A stretch of 64,000 nt of DNA, taken from the NCBI GenBank assembly GCA_028023455.1, contig JAQFVV010006197.1, positions 15,867,254-15,931,253 on the forward strand, given 5' to 3'. Position numbers and translations under genes: made by a program. Every line of letters begins with the position of its first letter. Positions within the stretch are counted from its first letter, which is position 1. The notes under the pieces were generated by a model that was not told where the DNA came from, did no database searches, and was given only the letters and a program-made list of their open reading frames with translations. This document shows positions 36,401 to 48,687 of the stretch, piece after piece. This DNA comes from Epiperipatus broadwayi (Eukaryota; Onychophora; Udeonychophora; Euonychophora; Peripatidae).

Positions 36401-38880
36401 CCGCTAATATGAACTCTTTCAAAACTTTTCATTTTAAAACCTAAATCATTTATAATGTAATTCTCTGTCTATTTAAACATGGCGTTGTAATGCTAATTGT
36501 AACAATTCTATAAAGTAATGACTTTCTCTTTCTGTTATAAAAATCTAATGCATGAATCTATAACTTTATATTTTTAATGCATTTCTTTAATGGGTTTCAC
36601 AATTTCTATTTTTAATATTTTAAATGCAGCAAACTTTTAATTTCAATATTATAAATTTTGTATGATTTAATTTAATATGCTAATAGTTCAATATATCGAA
36701 CCGATCCTAAATTTTCTTATTAGAAATCCTGGATATTATGGGATGTTAAATTGTAAATGTAAGCTTTCTTACCTAACTAAAAGTTCGCTCGATTGAATAA
36801 TATTTTTTAAGTTTTTCTATTTACTTAGTGGCAGATTATTTGCTGCTACATTTATCACTTTATTATCATGTTCACGGTATTGATTTTATTTTCATATTAT
36901 ATTTTAAAGTAAACTTAATGACCTTATCTTGGCTGTTTTTTTTATATGGTCAATCATTACCCATCACGCCATCTAACATGGTAATTATTTTATGGAATTA
37001 ATTACTAGTTAGTGTATTAATATTTGTTTAATGAAGGGAACAATATTCTTTCTTTTATGTTTTGACATCCTAACTAATATTAAAAGTCATTTGCGTACCT
37101 TTCGAGAGGGATCAAATTATGTCATATCATTATGCTAGATTACATTAAATTACGAGGGCCTTAATTCACATATCAGCATCATTAAGAACCCGATTTATTT
37201 TTTTTATTATTAGCATTGCTTGGCTTAGATAACGTTACGAAATTTTGTTTTGCTTTGTCAAACTTAAAACCCAGATGATCGGGATTATTTTACTTATGGC
37301 ATATTCTTGAATGGGGTTTGGAAGCACTGACTCCAGGATATTGTCAGGTGGTCGTTTAGGCTCTGCATGGGTTAACACTGGAAAAACAGACCATGGTATT
37401 CCTACGCCATCCCCTTTTCAAATGCTGACCTGTCATGTGTACAGGCACATTTCATATTCTTATATAATTGATGAAGCGTTCGTCCTAAAATGGACTCAAC
37501 CTTTTCTAGCATTATTATTTTAGTCAGCACTGTGATTCTTGTTTAATATTCTTATATTTGCCCACTTTAAATCCATAAGACGTAATGCCATGATTTCTAA
37601 ATCCATCTCATATTTTCATTTATATTATAAGTAAGGTCATTTTAAAGCTTATTTAAGCTACCCGCCCTCTCACTGAAACAATGTACGAGTGCCCTAACAA
37701 ACAATGTTAAATAAATCCTCTCCAGTCAGAAAAGAATAGAATAAAATACAAATAACTTTTCTGTTTGAACATTTTAAAGTCTAATGACTATTTAAGTGAA
37801 TAATGTGTGGTTCAAATGAACCATAGTAAATTGATGTAACTTATATTCCATTTATCTGTTTTAAGGTCACTCATTTTTCATAAAATAATCATAGCATTCA
37901 AGTTATATAATATGGTAAAATTGGTATCTACTGTTAGCATATTAGGCTGCATCTTTTGAATATCTGTACATTTTTTTAATCATCGTATTCAATTGCAGAT
38001 TTACGTATTATTTAATCATTAACTTATGTGTTATTATTATGTAATTCCTTCAATACGCAAATCAGCATTCATAATCAAGTGTGACAGTCAGTCTTAAATG
38101 ACTGCCACAAAGATGGCTGCAAGCATAGTTGCAGCCCAAACAAATGTACATATTATAATAAAAGGAGTGGTCTGTGCAGGTATATTTTCTCTTTTGCTTA
38201 CACACACAATATATTGTAAATAAATAGGATGAATGGTGATAATACGCTTATAAATAAACAAATGCGGACACCACATGTAAATATGTATTTTGCTGTTAAT
38301 AAATGCTATATATTTTTTTTTATTTATAATATGAATAAATATGGCAGGGGATTAAAGAAATGATTGTGGCAAACTGAAATGTATTGCAAGTAACCTATCA
38401 GTAAACATGTTTTATTTTGATTTTATTTCAGATTCTCAAATGTTGTATTTTTTTTTCTGTTGCTTGTTGAATATTCTTTTTGGAAAACTTAAAAACAATT
38501 TTTATGTGACAACAAGTATCCAGTTTTATAATTTTTTTTTTAGAATTTAATGTTCATGACCGCAGGCAAGCCAATGACCTCTTTCTTTTATTGTATAATG
38601 TTTTTGGAAGAAAAATGTAGAAATTGTATCAGTGGTCATTCAGCTTGACACCTACTCAAAATTATTTAATTAAATAAATGTGATTTTATTTTATTGTTTA
38701 AAGAAATCAAGGGATTGGAATTTAAATGGTCTGTGAAATTCTGAAATTAATTAAAAGATAAAGTTATCGTAAGACAAATTTTTTTTCCAAGGAGATAGCT
38801 AAAATTAAATCCATTGTTTGGACTTAAGTAATTAAAAACAGGGATTAATAATTTAATTAAAAACAGAAATGTAAAAGCAA
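33500..38880. other. AT-rich intergenic or intronic DNA, no gene supported
   Basis: If the exon at 33203-33474 is real, part of this is its upstream intron. Less AT-biased patches at 35985-36130 (with ATATAAATAG at about 36060), 36180-36430 and 37300-37440 contain short frames without recognisable domains. A (TA)n tract lies near 34578. Confidence 0.4.
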
Positions 38881-38916
38881 TAACTTGTGGAGGGGATGAG
38901 AGAATACACCCTGTAA

Positions 38917-39420
38917 TGGGGGATATATATAAAGGCTGGTCAGGTGAAATTTAATTGGTTGACTGGATTATATTCGTTCATACTCACGGGCACTCTTACC
39001 CATTCTCTTTGAGTTAGCAGTATAGTTTTCGGAGTGTATTGACAGAAAAGCAGATTTCTGAGTGTAAAAACTATTTTTTCAGAATGCTGAACAAGTGGAA
39101 GAGTCATTAATAGCTGAACGTATTTTAAAAAGCATTAACCAAAGGGAGAAAGAATACTGCCCAATTAAATAAAGAAGAAAGGAAGCAATACGGAATGGAA
39201 TGAAGATTTATTAGTAACACAACAATGAACATGGAGTAGGAGACAAAGTTCGGTACATTCGCACCGCTTGAAGACCTACATAGACATCCAGTGATGTGAC
39301 TTTCTATTTCTTAAAGTGTAGCTGCTATGGACAATTTGCCAACCTCCATTGAAGCCCTGTTAAGTAATCACCTGCACAGCAGATATATATCGCCCTCAAA
39401 ATCCTAGCCCGGAGAAGAAC
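38917..39420 (+). promoter_or_regulatory. possible TATA promoter module
   Basis: GGGGGATATATATAAAGG at 38918-38935 is a G-run followed by a good TATA box. It lies just ahead of a less AT-biased 480-bp stretch without a frame. The same layout at 1609-1636 and 62055-62079 suggests a recurrent TE-derived promoter. Inference only. Confidence 0.3.
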
Positions 39421-39690
39421 GAAGCCTTCGGGAAGTATTATTTATGTTTTTATATCTATTTTTGTGTCTTATTACTAGTAATTCGTTATTTTACTAATAT
39501 TGCTATTATTAAATGAACCAATGAAATGCGTAATTCAATTATAAATATTTCTTTTGTAATTTTAACATAAAGGTACACATAATTCATTGGAGTATCGGAA
39601 ATATTTCAAAATAGTTCAATAGAAATAATTGGGTGGTTTGGTCATTGGATGTATGTGTTTCGCAGTGTAATAATAGTAAATTTATTCCAT

Positions 39691-39764
39691 CCGCTACATG
39701 CAGGATTGTTTTCATAAGAAATAAAAGTGTTCCAAATAATTATTATTGTCCGCCACGTGCAGGA
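39691..39764 (+). repeat. two copies of CCGCYACRTGCAGGA
   Basis: CCGCTACATGCAGGA at 39691-39705 and CCGCCACGTGCAGGA at 39750-39764, each preceded by AT-rich DNA and with a pyrimidine 5'. A third copy, CCGCTACGTGCAGGA, is at 63928-63942. A GC-rich 15-mer recurring three times in this base composition is unlikely to be chance. Confidence 0.6.
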
Positions 39765-40926
39765 CTCATATTATGGAACGTTTAAGATTCAAATATCATT
39801 AACTCATGGCTAAATCATTATTTTAACTTAAACAAAGGTATAGATCACCACAAGTGGAAGGATGAGGATGTTTTTTTATTATGAAACACGTGCATACCAT
39901 GGCCAATACACATTGTTTTCATATAAGTAATTTATTCCAAGTTTTGGGTTTAAAGTGTAAGCAGGGGAGAATTTCAGACCATTCCTTTCCCATTTATGAA
40001 ACTATTTAAAATTTATTTATACGCTTGAATTTTAATTAATATTGTTTATGTGTGTGTGTATTCTCTTCTTTATTCTGTAAATATTTATATAATCATAGAG
40101 AGCCTAATAAATTTAACATCTAATTTTAAAGTATGGCGTTGTACTGTGTATTTGATAATGATTTTATTGTTTGACCTTTTCTGTTAACGGAGCAACAAAC
40201 CATCATCCCGAGATCATGAGTTGATTGAGCTAGTCAGGAATTAAACTTATCGGGATCGGGAATCATTCGTTAGGCATTCACTTTTCTATTGATTTTATAC
40301 ATATATAAAAAAAGAAAATATAAGAGATTATAACTCTTTATTAATTACATGATCATATCCCTTGGGGAGGGGAGCAATCTCTTTCTTAAGGTGGCGCACA
40401 AGTATGATTATAGTAATGTATATTTTGGATGCCTTTGAATATTTCTTAATTGCTGCTCGACGTTAGAAAACGCATGTCATGCTCAATGCATATAGAGATG
40501 CAGGCAGCAACCGTTACACAAGTGAAACCCATAATTCTATTAGTGTTATAGGTAAATAGATTCGCGACTGTTTATTAAATTGTATATTATTTGTTTATTC
40601 ATTTTAATTAATATTAATAAATTATTAACCATATAATTAGTATTTAATTCTACTGTGCCTCTTCATTTATGCATACACATCATTAATTAGATTGCATTAT
40701 ATATAGCTCATTTCCATTGATCTTAGGCCAATTTCTAGATTTATTAATGAATTTTGATGAAAAGTCTAATTATAATCTTAAGCTATTTCGTTCCGTTGGG
40801 GGCGGGGGTTCGAAGCCTAATAGTATTATCATTCTCTATAGATCTCTTGTTTCTACGCTGTTGCTCAGGGACAGGAATGAATAAAATTTCATTTGTTATC
40901 ATCAGAAATGTTGTTCGTAATGTTAT
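39765..40926. other. intergenic DNA, no gene seen
   Basis: A less AT-biased patch at 40190-40270 and a G-run near 40797 are the only departures from background. Confidence 0.4.
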
Positions 40927-41050
40927 AGATCTGGAAAATAGGCAATAGAGCAGAGTTCATGATTGTTCCTGACTTATGTATCTTGCACATGATTGGACTC
41001 GAGGTACTTTTGTCTAGATGCTAGTTCTTGTTAGACGAACAAACAATTCT
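40927..41050 (+). repeat. dispersed repeat F2, copy 2
   Basis: Starts AGATCTGGAAAATAGGCAA and continues GCAGAGTTCATGATTGTTCC, GATTGGACTCGAGGTACTTT and GTCTAGATGCTAG. It matches 15896-16070 and the reverse of 52867-53069. 5'-truncated relative to those copies. Confidence 0.75.
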
Positions 41051-41352
41051 GACCAGTATAATATAAAACTAAAAAATATATTTTGATTATAAAAATGTTA
41101 TAAGTATTACTTTTCCCTCTTTTTTTTCTTTTTGAGGTTTAATAAACATGAATAACTTTTTTTTTTGCATAATAATATAGCCACACAGGACTTCATATTA
41201 CAACTTAAACATTTGTGGATATAACTTAAAATTCTCTTTGTTTTTTTTTTTTTTAATAAAAGAAAATGCCCCATTTATTTTCATGAAGTAAAATTTATGG
41301 GATTCAAATCAATGTACCATAATGTATTGGTACTATATATATATATATATAT

Positions 41353-43306
41353 TGTAACGGAATAGCGTTACATAGGGTTTGAACCTAGGAAAGTTGTATG
41401 TATATTGACAACGAAATAAATGACAGGTACAAAACTTTTTAACAAAGCGATCTTGTTTTAAGAATAAACGAGAAACAGCCGTGTCTAAAGCAGATCGCAG
41501 CTATACATGAGTACCTGTCAGATTTATTGAAATAAAATTAAAAGAGTTTTATTTTTTGAGGAATTAATTTATTATAATCATTATTTGTCAAGTTTGCTTT
41601 TTTTTGTCATTTCGTTTTAAAAGAAACAGGGAATGTTCGAGAACAAATTAGAAAATTTATTAAATCATTTTGAACAAAAGGGAAGGAAAAAAAAAAAATA
41701 AGTAAATTAATTAATCTGTAATAGGTAAAAAAAATTCCAAGCGATCTAAGATATTTTGAATGGGGGGCAATTAGTAGAGTCAAATTTAGAGAAGTTGAAA
41801 CAATAAGCAGGATGTATGTTGGTAAAGTCTAGATAACAATCCAAATTTAGAAGCAGAGGTGATAAAAAGTGTACACTGCTATTGTATTACTTAGACTTCT
41901 GACTCCGGCTAAAACAATATGTAAGAAAAATGGAAAAACTAAGTTAAATTCCCACGTGGTGCAAATGTCACAGAAACTATTAAATAAAGAGGATCCTTGA
42001 TTAGCAAATAAGAACTAATGACTTATGAGTGCATGAGAGAGATTGGAGGAAAAATTCAAGGTGTCACGGCGGGAAAGAGGAGAGAAGAAAAAGGCAAGAC
42101 GGAACCGAAAAAAGACACTAACACTAAATTGAAAGTTGTTGAAGGCGAAATCAAGTTGAATTGTAGCGGAAAGTATTATTAATTTTTTTGCGGAGCTTCC
42201 GATTAAGTACTTGGACTTCCTAACCTACACTTGTGTAATATCGTAGCCGAAATGCGTTGCTGAATCCAAAATTCGCGGCTTGGCCGCCGAACCTTCGCAC
42301 CTGGCACTGCTGATCGTCCTAGAATGCTTTCAACCTCGGAGAAAATGAACTCAAGGACCACACACACCCTGGAAGCCTCACCCAGAACCGACATGCGGAA
42401 TTAATAAAATATCGCTCAGGATCCCATTACAGTATTCTCGTCCCACAGGTAGTTATTTTTTAACATTTGCTTACACATTCATGCACCAGATAAATACTTT
42501 AAAGTGGAGAACGATTTACAAACATTAAGTATAAAATGATTAAATTGCTAATGACCAACCGAACCACTAAAGAACTCAACCAGTATAATATGTACAATTA
42601 ATACTCAGCAAAGATCTATGTAAGTTAATATTCGCTTCCGTAATTGTGTTATCTAGACTTACTAAATTATATATCTGCATAATAATTTTATTTACCCAGT
42701 TTACAAATAAATCATTCACTTAATTAATGTTTCTTTTATTGATCGCTTGGAATTTCAAATTTATTTAACCAATGTTGAATGAGTGCGGGAGTGATCTATT
42801 TTATATAATTTGAATGGGTGCATTTAATATGTTAGTTAAGCGTTAAGTATATTTATAGCATTTATAATTGTCGTACCATTCTTAGGTTAAGGTTAAGTTT
42901 TGGGAGATTTATTCTGGGGGATATAGGGCGGGCCTAACCATGATAAAGGCATGTCAATAGTGTGTTAAGAGTAATGAGCGATATAGTTCGGAAATAGTGG
43001 CTGTGTTCATTTCTTGCTGTCCGCTGGAGCGATGCTTGGGCATGTTCTGTGATATAGTTGAGTGAGCGTGTGCACGTGCGTGGCGAGCTTGAAAAAGGTT
43101 CTCCTGGCGCCTATTACTTGGATTCAATCTGAATCTAGGTATGAAACAAATAAAACGTACGTGTATATGTGTTTGAAACTATTTTCACAAAACATTATGT
43201 AACCCCGGACGACAGAACACAGCGGGTTCGTAAAAAGGGAATCGTCAATAGAAAGCCAGAAGGAGAAATAGTGTCCGCAGATATATAGACGAGGGTCCGG
43301 GTTACA
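41353..43306 (+). mobile_element. LTR-like element (1,954 bp) with ATAT target duplication
   Basis: The left end TGTAACGGAATAGCGTTACA is preceded by ATAT (41349-41352) inside (TA)n. The right end GTCCGGGTTACA is followed by ATAT (43307-43310) inside another (TA)n. Just inside the left end TTTGAACCTAGGAAA matches the sequence 66-80 bases inside the equivalent end of 48688-50847, so the two are related. The interior includes a CpG-rich, less AT-biased block (about 42040-42460) with only short frames, including a 63-residue minus-strand one with no recognisable domain. I interpret the whole as a solo LTR. The strand is assigned by matching the TTTGAACCTAG end. Confidence 0.65.
43198..43306. repeat. 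109-bp terminal hairpin unit TGTAACCCCGGAC...GTCCGGGTTACA
   Basis: The ends pair over about 12 bp with a single-base bulge. The inner part has GACAGAACAC and the CGTC../..GACG arms. It forms the last 109 bases of the 41353-43306 element, as 3902-4020 does for 2427-4020. Confidence 0.75.
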
Positions 43307-43689
43307 ATATATATATATAAATTGTATAAAATAATTGAGACAAATATGACTAATTGCAAATAAATTACAAGTTATTAAAATGATCAAAATTATTTTATAA
43401 AAATTAACTATTTAATAAATAAATGCTGACAGACTGTACAGATAAAATTTTGAATTGCAATTGGCAAAAACTTATTAATGTAAAAATTATTAATTTACAA
43501 AATTAGGTTAACAAAAGTAAGTAATCCAAAACTTTATTTAATTAAAAAACCTCACTTATATAATCAGAATTCATGCATGGGTTAATGTGCATTACACTGA
43601 AGTATTTATAAGTTAAATTTATGAATTTTAGTTAACAAAATTATTTTTAAAATCCCCATAAATTCACCTTAAACTTAAAATGAAGGTGC

Positions 43690-43882
43690 ACATTTAATTT
43701 TCCATATGAGAAATTTGTGCCTTTATAATAGAGTACATGTCAACTTTTTAAATCAATTGTCTCTTCACTTTTTCTTCTAACTTCACAAAGTCCAATAATA
43801 TCCCATTTAATATAAGACAGTTCTTCTAATTCTTGCAATCTTCCTTCACTTGAAAGTGATCTGCAGTTGTAAGTACCTAAAT
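43690..43882 (-). pseudogene. inverted 5' piece of RTE-type LINE, start of APE endonuclease
   Basis: Minus-strand translation from 43880 reads LGTYNCRSLSSEGRLQELEE, then IKWDIIGLCEVRR and, after one stop, HVLYYKGTNFSYGK. This is the N-terminal part of an RTE-clade APE endonuclease, including the N of TYN and the E of EVRR that belong to the active site. The rest of the same endonuclease lies immediately downstream on the plus strand, starting at the next part of the family sequence (GILINKKW). The 5' part has therefore been inverted on insertion, as in twin priming of LINEs. No TE ORF of this size is expected on the minus strand otherwise. Dead copy. Confidence 0.85.
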
Positions 43883-43898
43883 AAAAAGTCATCATCAA

Positions 43899-44660
43899 AT
43901 GGCAGCCTGGGTCTGCAATCAGGGGATTCTTATAAATAAAAAGTGGAAGAACAACTTTGTGGAGATTGATGGTGTATCAGACAGAGTGGCAAGATTAGTT
44001 ACACAACTTAATAGCAAATACCAAATGAAAAAAATTCAGGTTTATGCCCTAACAAGTTCTTATAGTGATGATGTAGTAGAAGATTTTTATATGCATGTAC
44101 AAAACGCTTTTGATCAGAATAAACAACATTTTAAAATTATTATGAGAGACTTTAATGCTAGAATTGGTAAACAAATGAAAGTGCTGTAGGTAATTTTGGT
44201 TATGGTAATAGAAATGAGAGAGGACATAGACTTTGGAGTTTGCAGAAAAAAGAAAAAACTTTATATTATGAATTCTTTTTTTGAGAAAAATGTTAAAAGG
44301 AAATGGACATGGAAGCATATAAATGAAGAAGGTAATTGGATTATATTTTGACTAACAGAAAATACATATTTCAAGATTGTAATGTTCTTAATGAATTTAA
44401 CACAGGAAGTGATCATTGATTAGTAAGATGTAAGATATGTGTTAATGCAAAACTAGAGAGACAAAAAATTATTAAGAAAAACAATATTTACAGTTGATAT
44501 TTCTAATCTTCAGAAACATTCTAATGAATTTAAATTAGAACTTACAAATCGGTTTCAAATATTAGTAGATTTTGAACATGATTCAGATTTGAATGAAATT
44601 AATATGAAATTAACTGATACACTTTTGAAAACTGCAACAAAGATAGCTGGTAAGAAAAAG
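43899..44660 (+). pseudogene. RTE-type LINE, APE endonuclease domain, broken
   Basis: The frame at 43899-44189 gives GILINKKWKNNFVEI, then KKIQVYALTSSYSDDVVEDF and KIIMRDFNARIGK, the VYAPTS and GDFNA(K/R)IG motifs of the endonuclease (here a catalytic-region G is replaced, MRDFNA). After a frameshift near 44180, other frames read GYGNRNERG, KRKWTWKHIN, DYILTNRKYIFQD and, beyond that, NTGSDH at the terminal SDH motif. Order and spacing match RTE-clade elements common in invertebrates. The ATG at 43899 is fortuitous; the true N-terminus is the inverted piece just upstream. Stops and frameshifts rule out function. Confidence 0.9.
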
Positions 44661-44666
44661 TAACAA

Positions 44667-46400
44667 TTGACCAATAAAATTTCTACTGAGACCAGAGAAC
44701 TTATGAAGAAAAGAAGGAATATGAAGATATACAAAAATGGTGCATTAAAAAGGATTGAATATCTCAAATTTTGTAAAATGGTGCGGAAAAGAGTTGAAAA
44801 TGATATAAGAAAGTATAACTGTGATCTAGCAAGGACAGCTAAAGAAGAAAATAAAAGTTTCAAGAATGTAAAACAACATTTTGGTATTGGTGGGAAATTT
44901 ATATCTGAAATAAGAAAAAAAGATGGAATTATTATTAAAAAGAGAGATGACATCATGAAATGGGTAGAAGAGTTTTATTAAGAATTATATAGTAATAAAG
45001 AACAAGTATCTCCTATATCTATTACATCTTCCAAATTGCCCAGAATTTTAAATAAAGAAGTGAGACATGCAATTAAATGTATGAAGAAAGGAAAGACTCC
45101 AGGTAATGATGGAATTATAATTGATATATTAAAAGAAACAGGTGAAGAAATAGAATTTTTTTTAGCAAAGTTATATACCAAATGTCTAAATGATAAAGAT
45201 GTACCAGATGATTGGAAGAATGCAGTAATAATATTAATATTTAAAAAAAAAGGTGATAAAGAAGATATTAGAAATTACAGACTTATCAGCCTTTTATCAG
45301 TTTTAGACAAAATTTTTATTGAAAGAAGTTATAGAAAGGACAAATGAATATGAGTTGCCATTATGTTTTGGATTTTTAGATTATGAAAAGGCATTTGATT
45401 CTATAAAGATTTCTTCAGTGATTAAAGCATTGGATCATTAAGGTATATATCCGGAATATTGTCATATTCTAAAGAATATTTATAAAAATGCAACAGCAAC
45501 AATTAGATTACATAATAATACTGGGAAAGTCAACATTGAGAAGGGTCTAAGACAAGGTGACTCCATATCTCCAAAACTTTTTACAGCAGTGCTGCAAGAA
45601 ATATTTTGTGGATTAAAATGAGAAACTAAAGGAGTGAAAGTAAATGGAGATTATTTAAGTCATTTAGATTTTGCAGATGATGTAGTTGTTTTTGCAAATA
45701 ATGCTTCAGAGCTTCAGGAAATGTTACAGGAGTTATCAGATGAAAGTAGGACTAAAGATAAATGTTAAAAAGATTAAAGTAATGTTTAATCGATTTGCTC
45801 AAAATATGAAAATAAAGATTGATTATGATGAATTAGAAGAAGTTAAGTTACAAATACCTTGGTCACATTATTAATACAGATGGACACATAATGGATGAAA
45901 TTAATCATAGAATTAAACTTGATTGGAGTGCTTTTGGTAGAAATAAATTGATACTAAAAGAAAATACGCCTATGTGTTTAAAAAGGAAGGTTTTTAACAA
46001 ATGTGTTTTACCAGTTCTTACTTATGGATCTGAGACTTGGACACTTAATAGGAGAGCAATGCAGAGACTTCAGACTACTGAAAGAAGTATGGAGAGATTC
46101 ATGTTGGGAGTAACAAGAAGAGATCGAAAACGCAATATATGGGTAAGAGAACAAACAGGTGAAACTGACGTCATTGAAAAAATTAAAAGATTGAAGTGAG
46201 TTGGGCTGGACATATAGCTAGAAGAGATGATAATAGATGGACAATTGAAATCTTAAACTGGATTCCAAGAGATTGTAAAAGACTCAGAAAGAGACCACAT
46301 GTGAGTTTGATGGATGAAATAAAGTGTGCAGGAGTGATGTGGAGAAGCTAAAGATCGGAGAAGATGGATTGAACTTGGAGACCTTCATCCTGCAGTGGAT
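44667..46400 (+). pseudogene. RTE-type LINE, reverse transcriptase and C-terminal region, broken
   Basis: Successive frames cover the whole domain. 44667-44981 is a basic linker. 45036-45347 carries KKGKTPGNDGI, WKNAVIILIFKKKGDKEDIRNYR and SLLSVLDKIF. In another frame come CFGFLDYEKAFDSI (first catalytic Asp), GLRQGDSISPKLF, and HLDFADDVVVFAN with the FADD catalytic pair at about 45663-45705. Then come an ILGH-like thumb region and, at 45891-46199, VLTYGSETWTL and LQTTERSMERFMLGV. Finally WAGHIARRDDNRWT and RRWIELGD appear after further shifts, near 46400. This is the canonical RTE order, with nothing missing but many frame breaks. The 3' end is followed by a short hairpin rather than a long poly(A). 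Confidence 0.9.
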
Positions 46401-46414
46401 TGATAATGATAGAA

Positions 46415-46433
46415 ATCAGAAATAATTTCTGAT
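46415..46433. repeat. perfect hairpin at the 3' end of the RTE LINE
   Basis: ATCAGAAAT-A-ATTTCTGAT is a 9-bp perfect stem just after the last recognisable LINE codons. It may be part of the 3' UTR structure or chance. Confidence 0.35.
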
Positions 46434-48290
46434 CAATAAGAAAATTCAACATTTTATCTAACATGAATCACCAACAGATACTGTTAACCTATGTACTGTA
46501 TTAGAAAATATTGTTTTTTGCCATATATTCAAGCGTTTATCGGTATTTCTTAATTTATAAGTTTGAACTACATTAATAACCACACAGTAATAAAAATTCC
46601 ATTTTCTGGATAGATTTCATAGCTAATATTGGTTTAAAATTTTTGTCCTTTGCTAAATATCTATGATGATGTAAATATTTAATGATCATAATGAAAAAAC
46701 ATCATTTGCCAACAATATGTTATACATCATACCTGGATAATTGGGGGTGGGCTAACATCTTTATGATAAAGATAAGTCTTTTAAAAACTATAATTATGAG
46801 ATTGAATGCAGTGAACAAAGGAAAGCAATTTTTTTTAGTAGCCCAAATTTTCATCATAAACAATTATTTCAAAAATCAATAGAATTTGACTATTGTTGAT
46901 TGGAGATTAGTGTTATTTATAAAGTTAAAAATAATTAAAACATGGGTCAAAATATTTTCGGATGGTAATTGCAAAGCAGACATGTTAAAAAAAAAAAACT
47001 TTTATTGTAAAAAACACAACCTATGAAGAAAATTTAAACACATTCAAATATTATCCTACAATTAATTTTTCAGCAAATTTTAAAATTATTCTTTTAATCC
47101 CTTAATATAGACAGCAAGAGATTTTAACATAAAGTGGTTTAGGAATGGAAATGAAATTGCATTAATATCTAATAAACAATTGATTATTTAAACTGATAAT
47201 AGATGGTGCTAGAGTAGTAAAAAGAATTGATGTATTTATGGGGGGGGGGGTCGAACTTTTAGCATTTGTAATTTTATTTTTAAAAAAAAACCATTTCCGC
47301 CTTTTTATTTTTCAAATGAAGGATTCTTTACATGATTTTTTTTTTTTACTTAATAAATATTATATACTGTGTAACATTATTTTGATAAATTTGCTAATCC
47401 TGCATACATTTTTTTATGGATGATCAAACAAGAAATCTATATCACATTTCGAGTCTACCCTCACACTTAAAATGCGTTTAGCTTGTATTCCACAGGATCA
47501 AATGTTCAAGGCATCCTTAGTGCAACTTTTTACACATACATGCGTATAAAAATAAATATATAAATACCAAATGGAATATTCTCAAACACGCATTTTATAC
47601 TTATAAATAAAAGACAAATATTAAAAAAGTTATTCAGAATAAGGCTGGATACTAATCTACTAAGCAATAATTGGAAGTTGAATTTGGATTGATTTTTAGA
47701 CCGCTAGCTATATAAAAAACAAAACAAAAAAAGCCTAAGATTGCTTGTAAATCTTTAGCTATCTTAAAAAAAAATCAATTAAACAAAAAATTTAGAGAAG
47801 CGATAGGCAATAACAAATATTAGCATGTATGTATAAAACCAGTGACAATTTAATCAGCTCCTTATATGAATGTGTTATTTAGAGGATTAGTGACTTTAAT
47901 AATTATGCTTGTGCTTCAATGACTTATTATTAATGATATTCTTTAGCAGCAGTACCATATAACCCTGAGGTTTTAGAAGGTCTTCGACTGACGATCATTA
48001 AAGTTTGTTAAATAATTTAACTCACTGAATCTTAACAGCAAGTACCTAATGAAATTTATTTAATACTATCAGTTATTTTAGCTATTCTTTTGAGTATATA
48101 CATTCAAAAAAGTATTAAAGTATATATTATAAATATTAAAAAGAGTCATTTTCTAAATTTTCCATAGACACCCAAACATTCTATTTAAGCGGCTGCTATC
48201 GCTGATTAGCAGATGTACGATAAAGGTACAAATAATGAAGTTGTGGCAGAATAAATATGAACAAAGTACTATACAGAAAGTAGCTTATTG
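46434..48290. other. intergenic DNA, no gene seen
   Basis: A run of 11 G at 47240-47250 stands out. TTGATTATTTAAACTGATAATAGATGG near 47180 resembles the repeated block at 30289 and 30656. No gene is seen. Confidence 0.4.
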
Positions 48291-48295
48291 ATTTT

Positions 48296-48512
48296 TAGCT
48301 GGGTTTGGGAAAAGATGAGGGGGATTTAGATATAAAGGCTATGGAGTTGATAAAGGATATGTTATGGAAATGGGATGGAGCAGGATAGAAAAGAATATGA
48401 ACAAATTAGGGTGGCGAATGGAAAGTCAAAGTGGCTAACAGGTTTCCCTGGGCATAGTTGATGAGAGATTCCCGACTCCGTATAAGGAGAAGTCACAGTG
48501 CATCACATCACA
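48296..48512 (-). repeat. dispersed repeat F3, copy 2
   Basis: Reverse complement of 27349-27556. Here it is not inside an F1 element. Its outer ends are CATCACATCAC on the right and TTTTAGCTGGGTTTGGG on the left, which helps define the unit as about 210 bp. Confidence 0.75.
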
Positions 48513-48687
48513 TGAATATTATCACCCCTTTTTTCTATTTTTTTTTCTATTTATACTCTGCCATACTAAGTCTTCTAATATAGATTCGTCTTTTTCTTTT
48601 AGATGTGTTTCCACTACTGCTAATACTATAAGCTATTCATTTATGTGATATATGGGATTGGTTTATTGGAAAGAGGAAGTTATATAG

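Noticed and set aside
36499-36516. TGTAACAATTC as another LTR-like end
   Set aside because: No (TA)n or ATAT flank and no partner end nearby; six-base matches are expected by chance in 64 kb.
37311-37523. 70-codon frame beginning MGFGSTDSRILSGG
   Set aside because: No domain, splice signal or repeat support; the downstream half is AT-driven hydrophobic text.
42203-42394. 63-codon minus-strand frame in a CpG-rich block
   Set aside because: It lies inside the 41353-43306 LTR-like element, has no domain, and is explained by locally higher GC, which lengthens chance frames.
44555-44956. 133-codon hydrophobic minus-strand frame
   Set aside because: Antisense shadow of the RTE LINE; its Phe/Leu/Ile-rich text comes from the Lys-rich plus-strand frame.
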